Shown here: positions 27,283-36,399 of the stretch, in pieces
Layout of the letters: every line of letters starts with the position of its first letter
Position numbering within the stretch: position 1 is the stretch's first letter
NCBI GenBank assembly: GCA_000231825.2
Contig: JH720299.1
Span: 594,283 to 658,282, forward strand
Length of the DNA stretch: 64,000 nucleotides
Source of the DNA: Tetrahymena elliotti 4EA
Lineage: Eukaryota; Ciliophora; Oligohymenophorea; Hymenostomatida; Tetrahymenidae
Reading direction: 5' to 3'
Notes under the pieces: model-generated
Database searches by the model: none
What the model was told of the DNA's origin: nothing
The model's input: only the letters and a program-made list of their open reading frames with translations
Made by a program: the position numbers and the translations under genes

Positions 27283-27648
27283 TAAAAAGTATATTTATTT
27301 TCAAAAAATTTGATCTAAATTAAAGAAAAGAAAAATGGAAGAAATATTCATTTTCAAAAAAATTTATTAGAAAATATTTTGAAATAAACTTAAAGAAATC
27401 TTTATTAAATCTGCATCCAATTTCTGATGAAAACCCTGAATTTTAAATTTCAATTTGAGAATTTTAAAGATTTTCTAGAAATATAATACAGTAAATCTAT
27501 ATTTTCTTTAAATTTAATTTCTCACATACTATTTTAATTATAATCCAATTAAATTATTTGAATTAATTTGTTTAATTTAATATATAGTATAATATGGGGT
27601 CTGGCTCAAACGTAAAAGTTTTTTAATTCATAGGGTAATTATTATTTT

Positions 27649-28025
27649 NNNNNNNNNNNNNNNNNNNNNNNNNNNNNNNNNNNNNNNNNNNNNNNNNNNN
27701 NNNNNNNNNNNNNNNNNNNNNNNNNNNNNNNNNNNNNNNNNNNNNNNNNNNNNNNNNNNNNNNNNNNNNNNNNNNNNNNNNNNNNNNNNNNNNNNNNNNN
27801 NNNNNNNNNNNNNNNNNNNNNNNNNNNNNNNNNNNNNNNNNNNNNNNNNNNNNNNNNNNNNNNNNNNNNNNNNNNNNNNNNNNNNNNNNNNNNNNNNNNN
27901 NNNNNNNNNNNNNNNNNNNNNNNNNNNNNNNNNNNNNNNNNNNNNNNNNNNNNNNNNNNNNNNNNNNNNNNNNNNNNNNNNNNNNNNNNNNNNNNNNNNN
28001 NNNNNNNNNNNNNNNNNNNNNNNNN
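27649..28025. other. Assembly gap (run of N)
   Basis: Unknown sequence. The right edge abuts copies of a 33-bp tandem repeat, a likely reason the assembly failed here. The gap hides the 5' end of the coiled-coil gene that follows and perhaps the left boundary of the inserted block. Confidence 0.99.
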
Positions 28026-28143
28026 ATTATAACAAAATGAAGATTAAAAATAATCGTTATTATAACAAAATGAAGAATAAAAATAATTGTTATTATAACA
28101 AAATGAAGATTAAAAATAATTATTAAAATAACAAAATGAAGAA
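28026..28143 (+). repeat. 33-bp tandem repeat, about 3.5 copies next to the gap
   Basis: The unit is ATTATAACAAAATGAAGATT plus 13 more bases (to AAAAATAATCGTT). Copies differ by a few bases, mainly GATT/GAAT. In the reading frame of the adjacent gene it encodes an 11-residue heptad-like unit (LLQQNEDQKQS). The array probably continues into the gap. Confidence 0.85.
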
Positions 28144-29469
28144 TAATTATAATAAATGCTACTATAAACAAAAAAATAGATAGAAGAAGTAAAAAAGTTA
28201 TATTTAGCAGATAATGTCGTATATTAAAACTAGATATAAAAACAGATAGAAGATTTTTAATATTTAATTAATTAAATTGATGTTAATGACAAGAATAATA
28301 AGTCATTAGAATATTTCAATGATTTGAATGAAAAACTAAACTAAATAAATAATGTTATGTCATCTGAAAATTTTGGTTAATTATTCTCAAAGAATGCTTT
28401 GAGTCTAGTTTCTGGTGAGATAGAACAATTAAAAAAAGAAATTCAAACAAATAATCTCTAATAACAAGAAAAAAGTATTGCTATTTTAAAGTATGTTGCT
28501 AGTGAGATTACTAATTAAATACAAAATAATCTAATTGGTATCAATAATACTATAAACAAATCTAATGTTTTAGTATAAAATTCTATCGGTTAATTACATG
28601 CTCAACAATAATTATTCACTGATAAAAATGATAAAATTAATGCTGAATTCTTATCTTAATTAAACGGATAAATAAAAAATTTTCTTGATTATTTAAATGG
28701 TTCTGAATTGAAGTAAGCCATGTAATCTTTTTTTAAAGAACCTGTTGGACAAATAACGTAAACTGTGAATAATCTTTCAATGTAATTTTAAAAATAATCA
28801 GAATCACATGATTCGTTAAAGTAACAATATGAAAAAACATTAGATGAATTAAAATAGACTTATACAATATTATTAAATAATAATACTGATTATTAGAATA
28901 AATTGAGTGAAACATTAGAATAAAGACATAAATAAACAACCTCATAATTAAAATAAGATCAAGCAGAAATAAAAAACTAATTATAATAAGATCAAGCAGA
29001 AATAAAAAACTAATTATAATAAGATCAAGCAGAAATAAAAAAATAATTATAAGATGATTAGAAAAAGATTGATTAATAACTGTAAAGTGGATAATAAAGC
29101 ATAAAAGATATTTTTAATAATTTTGACAATAAACTCAATGAAAGAATAACAAACCAATACGATCAATTTATATCTGACAATAAAGACTATATTAATGTCA
29201 CTCAAAAGTAATTTGTTGATTTGCTTGAAGAATAAAAAGAATAACATAGATAATCAATGACAGAAGCACATAAAAACACAAGAACATTAATTGATAGCTA
29301 TAGGAATCTAATAATAGATGAGCTAACAAAACCTGCTCCAGTAGTAAAAAATGTTGATGAAAAAAAAACTAAAGAAGAAGATAAAGAAAGTATATCAAAA
29401 GTAGTTACTTATGGTGTAGCAGCTATGGGAGTAGCATCATTTTTATATATTTTATTTAATATTTTTTGA
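28026..29469 (+). CDS. Gln-rich coiled-coil protein with C-terminal membrane anchor (5' end in gap)
   Basis: Open from the gap edge through about 480 codons to TGA 29467-29469. It starts with 11-residue repeats (LLQQNEDQKQ), continues as a long polar helix-forming region rich in Gln, Asn, Lys and Glu, with three near-identical copies of QDQAEIKNQLQ at 28950-29045. It ends in a hydrophobic anchor (VVTYGVAAMGVASFLYILF) five residues from the C terminus. This fits a tail-anchored fibrous or tethering protein. Gln is encoded mostly by TAA and TAG. It is the first gene of the compact block running to 40375 and is followed by a perfect hairpin (29564-29603). No family recognised. A fibre or structural role is inference. 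Confidence 0.75.
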
Positions 29470-29563
29470 TTTTTTTATATCTTTTATTTAATATTTTTTT
29501 TGATCTTTATAAAATTGAAATAAATCATGATAATAGAATTATAAAAACTAGAGTAAAACCTTA

Positions 29564-29603
29564 TAGACAATAAGCGAATAGTTATTATTCTATTTATTGT
29601 CTA
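29564..29603 (+). terminator. Hairpin after coiled-coil gene
   Basis: Arms TAGACAATAA (29564-29573) and TTATTGTCTA (29594-29603) are perfect complements, with a second short pairing (AATAG/CTATT) inside. It lies about 95 bases after the stop. With similar hairpins after other genes of this block it may mark transcript ends. Function inferred from position. Confidence 0.55.
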
Positions 29604-29887
29604 CGAACATCTCAGATCAAATTATATCCCCTTACAAGGATAGTTACAATCGAAATAAAAGAAAACATCACAAAATTATGAAAACAATAAAAATTATACG
29701 AGAAATCAGTCTTTAGCGGGAGTGATCATGCAATATAAATAACTTTTAGTGTAGAGGAATTTGATTGGGAGGCATCGCTGTACAAGTAGCTTATAGATAG
29801 TGATATTTATAACGGGTTTTATTATCCAAATTTATTTTAATATTTATTTTGGATACAGGGTGCGGCAAGTAACAAAGAGGTTTGCAG

Positions 29888-30169
29888 ATGGGTAAGTGTT
29901 CTGATTGGACGGGCCGTTGGGATAGGCGTTTATACTGCGTCTTTTATATGATAGCGGTGCTCAAAAGGCATTTAGCTAAAAACGTTCTAGAGTCATATAA
30001 AACAAATCGTAAGGAAGGGCGGAACGAAAGGTTATATATTCATGATCGGGATGGTATTGATGATGCCTATCTTTCATTGATACTAAGGTATATAATCGGT
30101 CTAGTGCTGGTAGGTAAGCCGGTGACTGTGATAAGGTTTTTAATTTTAAATTTTAAATCATCAATCTGA
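29888..30169 (+). CDS. Open frame inside the G+C-rich island (93 aa, uncertain)
   Basis: ATG 29888 to TGA 30167-30169. It contains no TGA, TAA or TAG, whereas neighbouring genes use TAA/TAG every few codons, and it uses codons rare nearby (CGG, CGT, CCG, GCG, ACG). The translation is basic with a hydrophobic stretch near its end (LILRYIIGLVLVGKPVTVI). Either it is a genuine gene from a lineage using the standard code, or chance. No homology recognised. Confidence 0.25.
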   Translation: MGKCSDWTGRWDRRLYCVFYMIAVLKRHLAKNVLESYKTNRKEGRNERLYIHDRDGIDDAYLSLILRYIIGLVLVGKPVTVIRFLILNFKSSI

Positions 30170-30332
30170 GAGGATTGAATTATTGGTTATCCTACATAAT
30201 GATGTGCAATGGGGATAATATATTTTGTTAATTCAAAATCAATAATATCATGGGAAGAACGTCAGAAATGTGGTACATTGGCATAATAGGAAGGCCATTG
30301 GTATTTGATGCGTCATTTATAAGGGAGTTTTC

Positions 30333-30491
30333 ATGGCTATGACTACTCCATTACCATCTTCCTTTAAGAGTTACTTCCAAGAACGAAGCGACACGTTGCG
30401 GTCTCCGTGGGTTTAAAAGTAAATCGAAGCGTTACGGTTTGACAGAATCGAATTCGTAGTTAAAAGTATTTATATAATTCTTTTCAACTGA
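30333..30491 (+). CDS. Short open frame in the G+C-rich island (52 aa, weak)
   Basis: ATG 30333 to TGA 30489-30491. The first 27 codons avoid TAA/TAG (MAMTTPLPSSFKSYF...), then two such codons appear. Length is within chance; noted because it is one of the few open stretches in the island. Confidence 0.12.
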
Positions 30492-31192
30492 TCAAACCTG
30501 GAAATGATGAGGGATCTATTTGCACCAATTGAGTGTAGAAAGAGAGGGGTTCTTAATGTCAGCCTAGGAAACATTTAAATTCGAGGAGACTCCATTGTCA
30601 AATGAGAAGAGACAGCCTATGTGCGTAGAGGTGGGGTGCCTAAAAGAAGTCTTAGAGATAAAGTAAGATATTTTATTCTGAAACATTTTTTAAGATGAGC
30701 ATCAGAAGATCTCATTTACCTTATTGATTGTGGTAAGGTATCGTACGTGGCTATGATTTTTCCGTCATAGAAGGTGGGTGTGCCAAAAAAGTTATGTGAA
30801 TAGGATGAGATTGTATTTCATCTGATCTTCATTAAAGGCATGCGGGGATTCTATTGTATTATGCTATAACATATTATAATTCGCAGAAACGGTAAATCGT
30901 GGGTTGGAATCGATGAGAATAATATGGTACGAATATATTGAAGTAGTGTGGGTAAGAAGTATTGATAAAACAAATAAATAAATAAAATAAAATAAATAAA
31001 TAAAATAAAAATATCAATATCATATTATTTTAACATATTCTTTATATTCGATGCTCCTACAATAGTTTTGAGCTTCCGTCCGCTTCTTGTGTAACGTAAA
31101 GGCACAGATGGTAGGATATGTAGGTGTACGTTGAGGCTCGGAGGGCAAAGTGGGTGTTAAAGTAGTTCGTTGTGTTTGATATTCAAATTAAA

Positions 31193-31774
31193 TCATAATT
31201 CATATTACATTTCAAGATCAACATAATCCATAAGATTAAACTTTTTCATTTTATCATTGAGTTCTCTATTTTTATCATAGATCTAATCATTATAACGATC
31301 AACTAAAGTCTTATTTATAATTTTATTTTATTTTATGAATGCTGGTACATATGTGGAAAAATCATTAAGATTTTATTTTTGATATTATTTTTATTATAGT
31401 TTTTCTTATAGTTTTTAGTTCTTATCCATGTTCCTCAACTAGTTTAATTTTTCATATCTTATATGAGGTTCTTTAAATTATTCTTCATCTCTTTCTTTCA
31501 TCTATTTATGAATATCTGATAAAATTGATCTGCTCTTTGATTTAAAATTATTTATGGTACCGAATAAGATCATTAATATTATTGTTAATATCAATACTAA
31601 TGCCAAGAGAATAATAACTTATTTTGATAGGAATCTTTTTGGTTCTTGATTTTATATTATGTTTTCAATTTATCTTCCTTTCTATTTTCCATAGAATTCA
31701 GTCTCAGGTTATGATTCTATACTTGGATATTATGACTCTATGATAGAATCGATTAATTGCGTTGGTTAATTCAT
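31193..31774 (-). CDS. Single-pass membrane protein with Gln/Lys-rich helical tail (193 aa)
   Basis: ATG 31772-31774, with an in-frame TGA directly before it, to TGA 31193-31195. A polar N-terminal segment of about 55 residues precedes one strongly hydrophobic helix (VIILLALVLILTIILMILFG). A charged tail of about 115 residues rich in Lys, Gln, Asp and Asn follows, probably helical. This fits a type II or signal-anchor membrane protein. It is divergently arranged with the RING gene, starts 61 bases apart, so the two likely share a promoter region. No family recognised. Confidence 0.65.
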
Positions 31775-31835
31775 TCAACTTAAAAATTATTTGCTATATA
31801 TAATCACCATAATATAAATAAAAAGTCTTGAGACC
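31775..31835. promoter_or_regulatory. Divergent promoter region
   Basis: This 61-base gap separates the start codons of two divergent genes, so both promoters must lie here or overlap the genes. It contains AT-rich TATA-like words (TATATAATC, AATATAAATA). No specific factor site can be named. Confidence 0.4.
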
Positions 31836-32936
31836 ATGTAGAGAAAAGATTCATTTGAAGAACTAGCTCCTTATCTAACACAAGAAAAAATTAAAAGATA
31901 TTATAATTGCATATCAGTAGCTGAAGGTATAAAATCTACTGCAATATAGAAAAGAATAGCAGCAAATAGAGAAAGAGCATTATAATAATGTGATGAATTG
32001 CGTAATGTGAGATAAATAGGAATACTTCCATAATTAAATAATGAGAATATTAATCATAGGTAATAAAGAAGTTATCAAAATAATTAAAATAATTAAAATA
32101 ATCAAAGTAATTAAAGTAATTAAAATAATCAAAGTAATTAAAGTAATTAAAGTAATTAAAATAATCAAAGTAATTAACCAAGAAGAACAGCTCTATAATC
32201 ATTACATTAATAACTCAATTAATCATAATAATAACTCAACTAATCATAATAATAACTCAATTAATCATAATAATAACTCAATTAATCATAATAATAACTC
32301 AATTAATCATAATAATAACCGCATACAAATTAATCTTCTGGTCATGACAGTTCTATTTTATTTGATCACATAGACAGAAGAATATTATCATAGGCACTAG
32401 AAGACCTTGAAGATGATAACATATAAATTTACTCTACAATGTACATTTAACCTTATCAATAAGAAAACACCATTTACTCTCAATACATTCCATCATAATA
32501 AAATTCATTATAACGTTTTTTTGTCAGAAATCCAGCATCACAATAATCCAATTATGAAACAAACAGAAGTCTTATTCTATTCTTCGATAAGTTATAATAT
32601 CTATTCCCTGTTGAGGTTGATGTATAAGAAGCTGATAAATAAATCTGTCCAATATGTCTTTCCAAAGTTGAAAATACTAACGTTATCAAAACATTTTGTT
32701 GTAAGAGAATAGTACATCACAGTTGTTTCAATAATCATCTCATTCAAAATCAAGATGAATCAATAAAATGTTTTAATTGTAGAAAGGATGAATGCGGAAT
32801 GAAAGATATATTCTTTGATTGGACAGTATAAGGTTAGAATGGTTAATAAAACAGAGTAATTAAATTACAAGCATAAAATTATAGTAAATATAATCAATAG
32901 AGACAATAGAAATTAATTGAACTGGCTAATAGATGA
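31836..32936 (+). CDS. RING-finger protein with Gln/Asn repeat region (366 aa)
   Basis: ATG 31836 to TGA 32934-32936. The N terminus is helical and charged. Residues about 80-165 are two low-complexity arrays: a 9-base unit giving NNQ/SNQ and a 21-base unit (NQSQQQL, five copies). The C-terminal third carries a RING-type zinc finger: CPIC, about 14 residues, then FCCKRIVHHSC, then CFNC. Such fingers recruit E2 enzymes in ubiquitin transfer. No membrane segment. The gene is followed within 10 bases by a perfect hairpin and then by the lectin-like gene. It is part of the compact block that also holds two HECT genes. E3 activity is inferred from the motif. Confidence 0.8.
32041..32320 (+). repeat. 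Two coding microsatellites in the RING gene
   Basis: 32066-32180 is an array of 9-base units (AATAATTAA / AGTAATTAA variants). 32200-32318 has about five copies of a 21-base unit (AATAATAACTCAATTAATCA plus T). Both keep frame, so length changes would alter only the Gln/Asn tract. Confidence 0.8.
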
Positions 32937-32942
32937 TCTTGA

Positions 32943-32966
32943 TATCAAAGATTAATATCTTTGATA
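32943..32966 (+). terminator. Perfect hairpin right after the RING gene
   Basis: TATCAAAGAT (32943-32952), loop TAAT, ATCTTTGATA (32957-32966). It begins six bases after the stop codon and is followed by a T-rich run. Its position suggests 3'-end formation or transcript separation from the next gene; the function is inferred. Confidence 0.6.
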
Positions 32967-33009
32967 ATACTTTTTTCTTCTTATCTTTGTAATATAATAA
33001 TAAAATTAA

Positions 33010-33804
33010 ATGTTGACTCTATAGAACTAGCTCATCATTACATCCATCATCGTAATATTCTTCATTACTGTGTTTTTTGGTATGAAGATTAAAAGCGAAT
33101 AAGAAATCATAATAAAAGAAAAAGATGACAAAATAACTGACATAACAAAATAATATCAAACAGAATCAACACTCACAAAACAACAAAGATAATAAATGGA
33201 ATAACAATAATAAAAATTATAAGAACAATAATAATAACTGGATAAATATCAACAGGAACTATAAGAAGAAAGAATAAAAATAAAGGGAGGAGAGACTGAG
33301 CAGTAAAAACTTATGATGTAGGTACAATAATAATAATACCAAATAAATAGCTGTAAAAGTAATTTATAATAAAAAACTGATCAATATAATAATTGTAACA
33401 CATAAAAATAACTATGTGATCAAAGATTATAAAAACACTGGAATCGTCTTGCCTTTGGTGATAATTTAAAAATAGGATAAAGATTAACTTCAATAGATGG
33501 AAGAAGTTATCTTCAAATAAATAATCGAGGTTAGATCGAATTGGTTAGTGCATATGGTCAAGCAGTTTGGTATACTGGCACATTACCATAAAATCAGATA
33601 ACTGATAGATTATGTTTAGGACTAACTAGTAATGGAATGGTACTGTATGATTCTAATAATGGACCCAATAATTATATTTGGAGATCTAATAATGGAGGAG
33701 TACCCTAATTTTCAGAATTAGTTTTGCATAATAATTGTAATCTCGCGATATATGATGATTATAATAGAATGTATTGGTAGACAGCAACAGGAGGTAGATC
33801 GTGA
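33010..33804 (+). CDS. Membrane-anchored coiled-coil protein with bulb-type-lectin-like domain (264 aa)
   Basis: ATG 33010 to TGA 33802-33804. Residues 9-26 form a hydrophobic signal-anchor (IITSIIVIFFITVFFG). Residues 30-130 are a Gln-rich coiled coil. Residues about 145-262 resemble the bulb-type (GNA-like) mannose-binding lectin fold: repeated elements of the kind 'x-L-x-L-x-x-N-G-x-x-x-L-Y-D' then 'W-x-S/T' are seen as LCLGLTSNGMVLYDSNN, YIWRSNN, LVLHNNCNLAIYDDYN and MYWQTATGG, with an opening AFGDNLKIGQRLTS. The canonical QxDxNxVxY sugar-binding motif is degenerate, so sugar binding is uncertain. The anchor-stalk-head layout is like an attachment or adhesion protein. It is convergent with the HECT gene that follows. 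Confidence 0.68.
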
Positions 33805-33954
33805 TTTTAATTCAAAGAAATTTAAAGTGGATAAAATCAAAAGAAATTAAAAGAACTCAAAACAAGAAAGATAATCATGATGAATTTATCATTATAAAGT
33901 AAATCCATCAACATAATTAATTGCCTTATTAAATATGACTCTATCAAAGTTCTT

Positions 33955-36312
33955 TCATATTTTAAAAGTATTCATACAAGAACTCCATGTAGGTATAAAT
34001 GAATCATCAACATAAATTGTTACCATCTTATTCACATTGTAGATGGATCCATTTATGTATTTTATAAATTTTATGAATGTTTATTGATCTGATTAGTTTA
34101 ATATCTCTTTTAACAATTCATATTTTTCTTCTGCTTTTTATTATAATAATTATCTATTCTCTTCAGAACGTTGTTCGTTATCTATTCCCTATACTATCAA
34201 ATACATTTTATTTTAGATTTACTTATAGTTCATGATCTCTTCTGAATCATATAACTAACTTCTTACTCTATCGTAGCTTAATGTATGTTTCTTATCTCTC
34301 CACATTTATTATAGTATGGGTCTCATTATGTCCAATACTCTTTTTCCTTTTAGAAAATAATTATTATGATGATTGATGTATGCATATTCAGTTAATTCCA
34401 TCTTTGTTTCTTTCTCTGTTTCTTTCTCTATTTATTCTGTACTCTCCTTGTTAAATACTATATGATAATCTTTGAATGGTATTAGATCATATCCTATCAA
34501 ATAAATTAATAACTCTTCTTTTATTGGTATTCTAACCTATTCTTTCTATAAAGGAATAATTCCTAGAAAATAAGCAAATTCTATTATTTATTTTTATTAT
34601 TATTATTCTTCTTTACTTTCATCCCATACAAAATAATAATAACCGCAATTAGTTCTTTTGATGAAACTTAATTATGGAATATTATTGTCCATTATTTCTT
34701 AAAATAGATAACGAGTCAATCCTCCGATATCAACACCATCTTCAAATACTACATCTCCCATTTTTAATTACTTTTTATCTGTAAGTTTTTTATAGAATTT
34801 AACATCAAGTAAATTATCTATTTTAAATTCGGTATCGTATATTTAGTTTGTTGCTGCTTATGTACAGAAATTTTACATCAGATCAGCAAAAGATTAATAG
34901 ATCTAATCTTTATCTATATTTATATGTATTATGTTCTTTGGTCTTTTATCTAAATATGTCATTCTGGCTATAAATTATCTAATAGGTTCATTTACAAATT
35001 CTGTATAATAAAAATTGCCATTAAGAACAAAATCTATATGTTATTATTTTGATATCAAAAAAGAGAACAAAACATAATAAAGAACATCATAACCTATTGT
35101 AGTATTGAATTCTATCCAGCTTTTTACTGTCTATTATTTCATTAGTTATTCAAAATCATCTCTAACAGGAAGTAATTAATGTTATTCAAGTTTTTTAGTA
35201 TTACATCTATTCCATAAAAGTTACACAGAATTAAAATAAAATTCAAGATCAATTTCTTTCAACCAATCAACATGACCACAATCACACCATATCCACACAT
35301 CACCATTTTTTCTTGAGAAGCGACCAAGCTATTGTATTATAGATCTATGAGAATAGAAGATATGTTCAAGTAAATATGTTTCTAAATAATCAAGATTCTT
35401 AATGATATTTTCATGCATCATATATTTCTTATATTCAATACTTCTTCTCATGATAATTCCAAGCTTTGTAATTTATTGAATGAATCTGTATAGAATTGTT
35501 CTATTTATAGCTAGAGTAAATTTGTCTATGATTAACATTCTAAGTAAAAGATGATCAAAGTTCATTAATTAATAACATACATTATCTTCACTTAATTTTT
35601 TGAATATTTAGTCTTTCATGTTAAAAAACAACAATTAAAATTCTACTCTTGTTTTATAATAATTCTGTATTGGTAAATAATAGGCAGTAACATTATGTAA
35701 GATATCAGATTTAAGTAAGCTATTAACTATCCTTTAATCGAAATTTGTATTAATGAATTGATTAGTCTTCATTATGATCTAATTTTATAATTCAGTATTG
35801 AACTTTATCATCACTATTATTAATTATTCATCATTGATCTGATTAAAAAATTCAATAAAAAGTGTCATTATTCTATTATAACTGGATATGATACTATTCT
35901 TTATTTTATTATTCACTAATTAACTATTCTTTATTTTATTATTCACTAATTAACTGCAGTACTAGAGATCATATTAAATTCTATTAGCAAGATCTATCAT
36001 AAGAGATATTTTATCTACCATATCTATGTCACTGGCAATTATAAAGTTTATTTAGTCTCCAATATAATCTTCTACATCATTTTTATCTAATTATGTAGTA
36101 TCAATCTTATCCCAATCTGTTCTTAATATTTTAATATAAGATAATACATAACGCTATTATTCTTCTAATGAATCATATCTAATCAATCTATTACTATCAA
36201 TAAATTGCTAAATTGTGCAAATATCATCATAAAGATCTTTTATTGTGAACATTTGTATTATTTCTTTATTTTTTTTATATCTTTGTTTAATTTCTTTGAC
36301 CATTAATTTCAT
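33955..36312 (-). CDS. HECT-type E3 ubiquitin ligase 1, truncated by a nonsense codon (785 aa)
   Basis: ATG 36310-36312 to TGA 33955-33957. The first 500 residues have no recognised domain apart from a CDCGH-containing segment. The C-terminal third is HECT-like: EDGVDIGGLTRYLFQE near residue 523, FAYFLGIIPLQ, a segment like 'IKEELLIYLIGYDLIPF', and a final SCMNTF in which Cys779 matches the catalytic Cys that accepts ubiquitin. The reading stops six residues later, yet the same frame continues for 21 more codons (to TGA 33889-33891) and matches the last 21 residues of the neighbouring HECT gene. One codon, where the paralogue has Gly, is TGA. Loss of the C-tail would probably cripple ligase activity, so this may be a recent pseudogene, a sequencing error or a regulated stop. 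Confidence 0.8.
35893..35952. repeat. 29-bp direct repeat, two copies, in HECT gene 1
   Basis: ATTCTTTATTTTATTATTCA followed by CTAATTAACT occurs twice in tandem. It encodes a repeated VNNKIKNSQL-type segment and keeps the reading frame only if the true period is a multiple of three; the frame is open across both copies. Confidence 0.6.
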
Positions 36313-36399
36313 TTTTATATGCAAAGCATTTTAAAATGAAGAGTGAGTTTATTTAAAAAGAAATCATGAAATAGTAGATAATAAAGATGATCATTTTCT

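Larger units (their letters stand above)
29640..31160. other. G+C-richer island without ciliate-type genes
   Basis: The base composition changes abruptly: many CG-containing words (CGGGCCG, GTGCGGC, GCGACACG, CGTACGTGG), against about 20-25% G+C on either side. TGA is frequent in plus-strand frames and TCA common as well, so no long ciliate-code gene fits either strand. It is not simple repeat. Several short stretches are inverted (ATCCAAA...TTTGGAT near 29827-29855; GATGAGATTGTATTTCATC near 30803-30821). It does not match the conserved rRNA words I know. Candidates are a structured non-coding RNA, a control region, or inserted DNA of different origin. Genes flank it pointing inward from both sides: the coiled-coil gene on plus, a membrane protein on minus. 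Confidence 0.6.

Noticed and set aside
27623..28171. Minus-strand open frame across the gap with repeated hydrophobic residues
   Set aside because: It is mostly Ns and is the antisense of the 33-bp repeat in the plus-strand coiled-coil gene.
29640..31160. Ribosomal RNA or mitochondrial insertion
   Set aside because: None of the universal rRNA words I know is present on either strand; no tRNA cloverleaf was seen.
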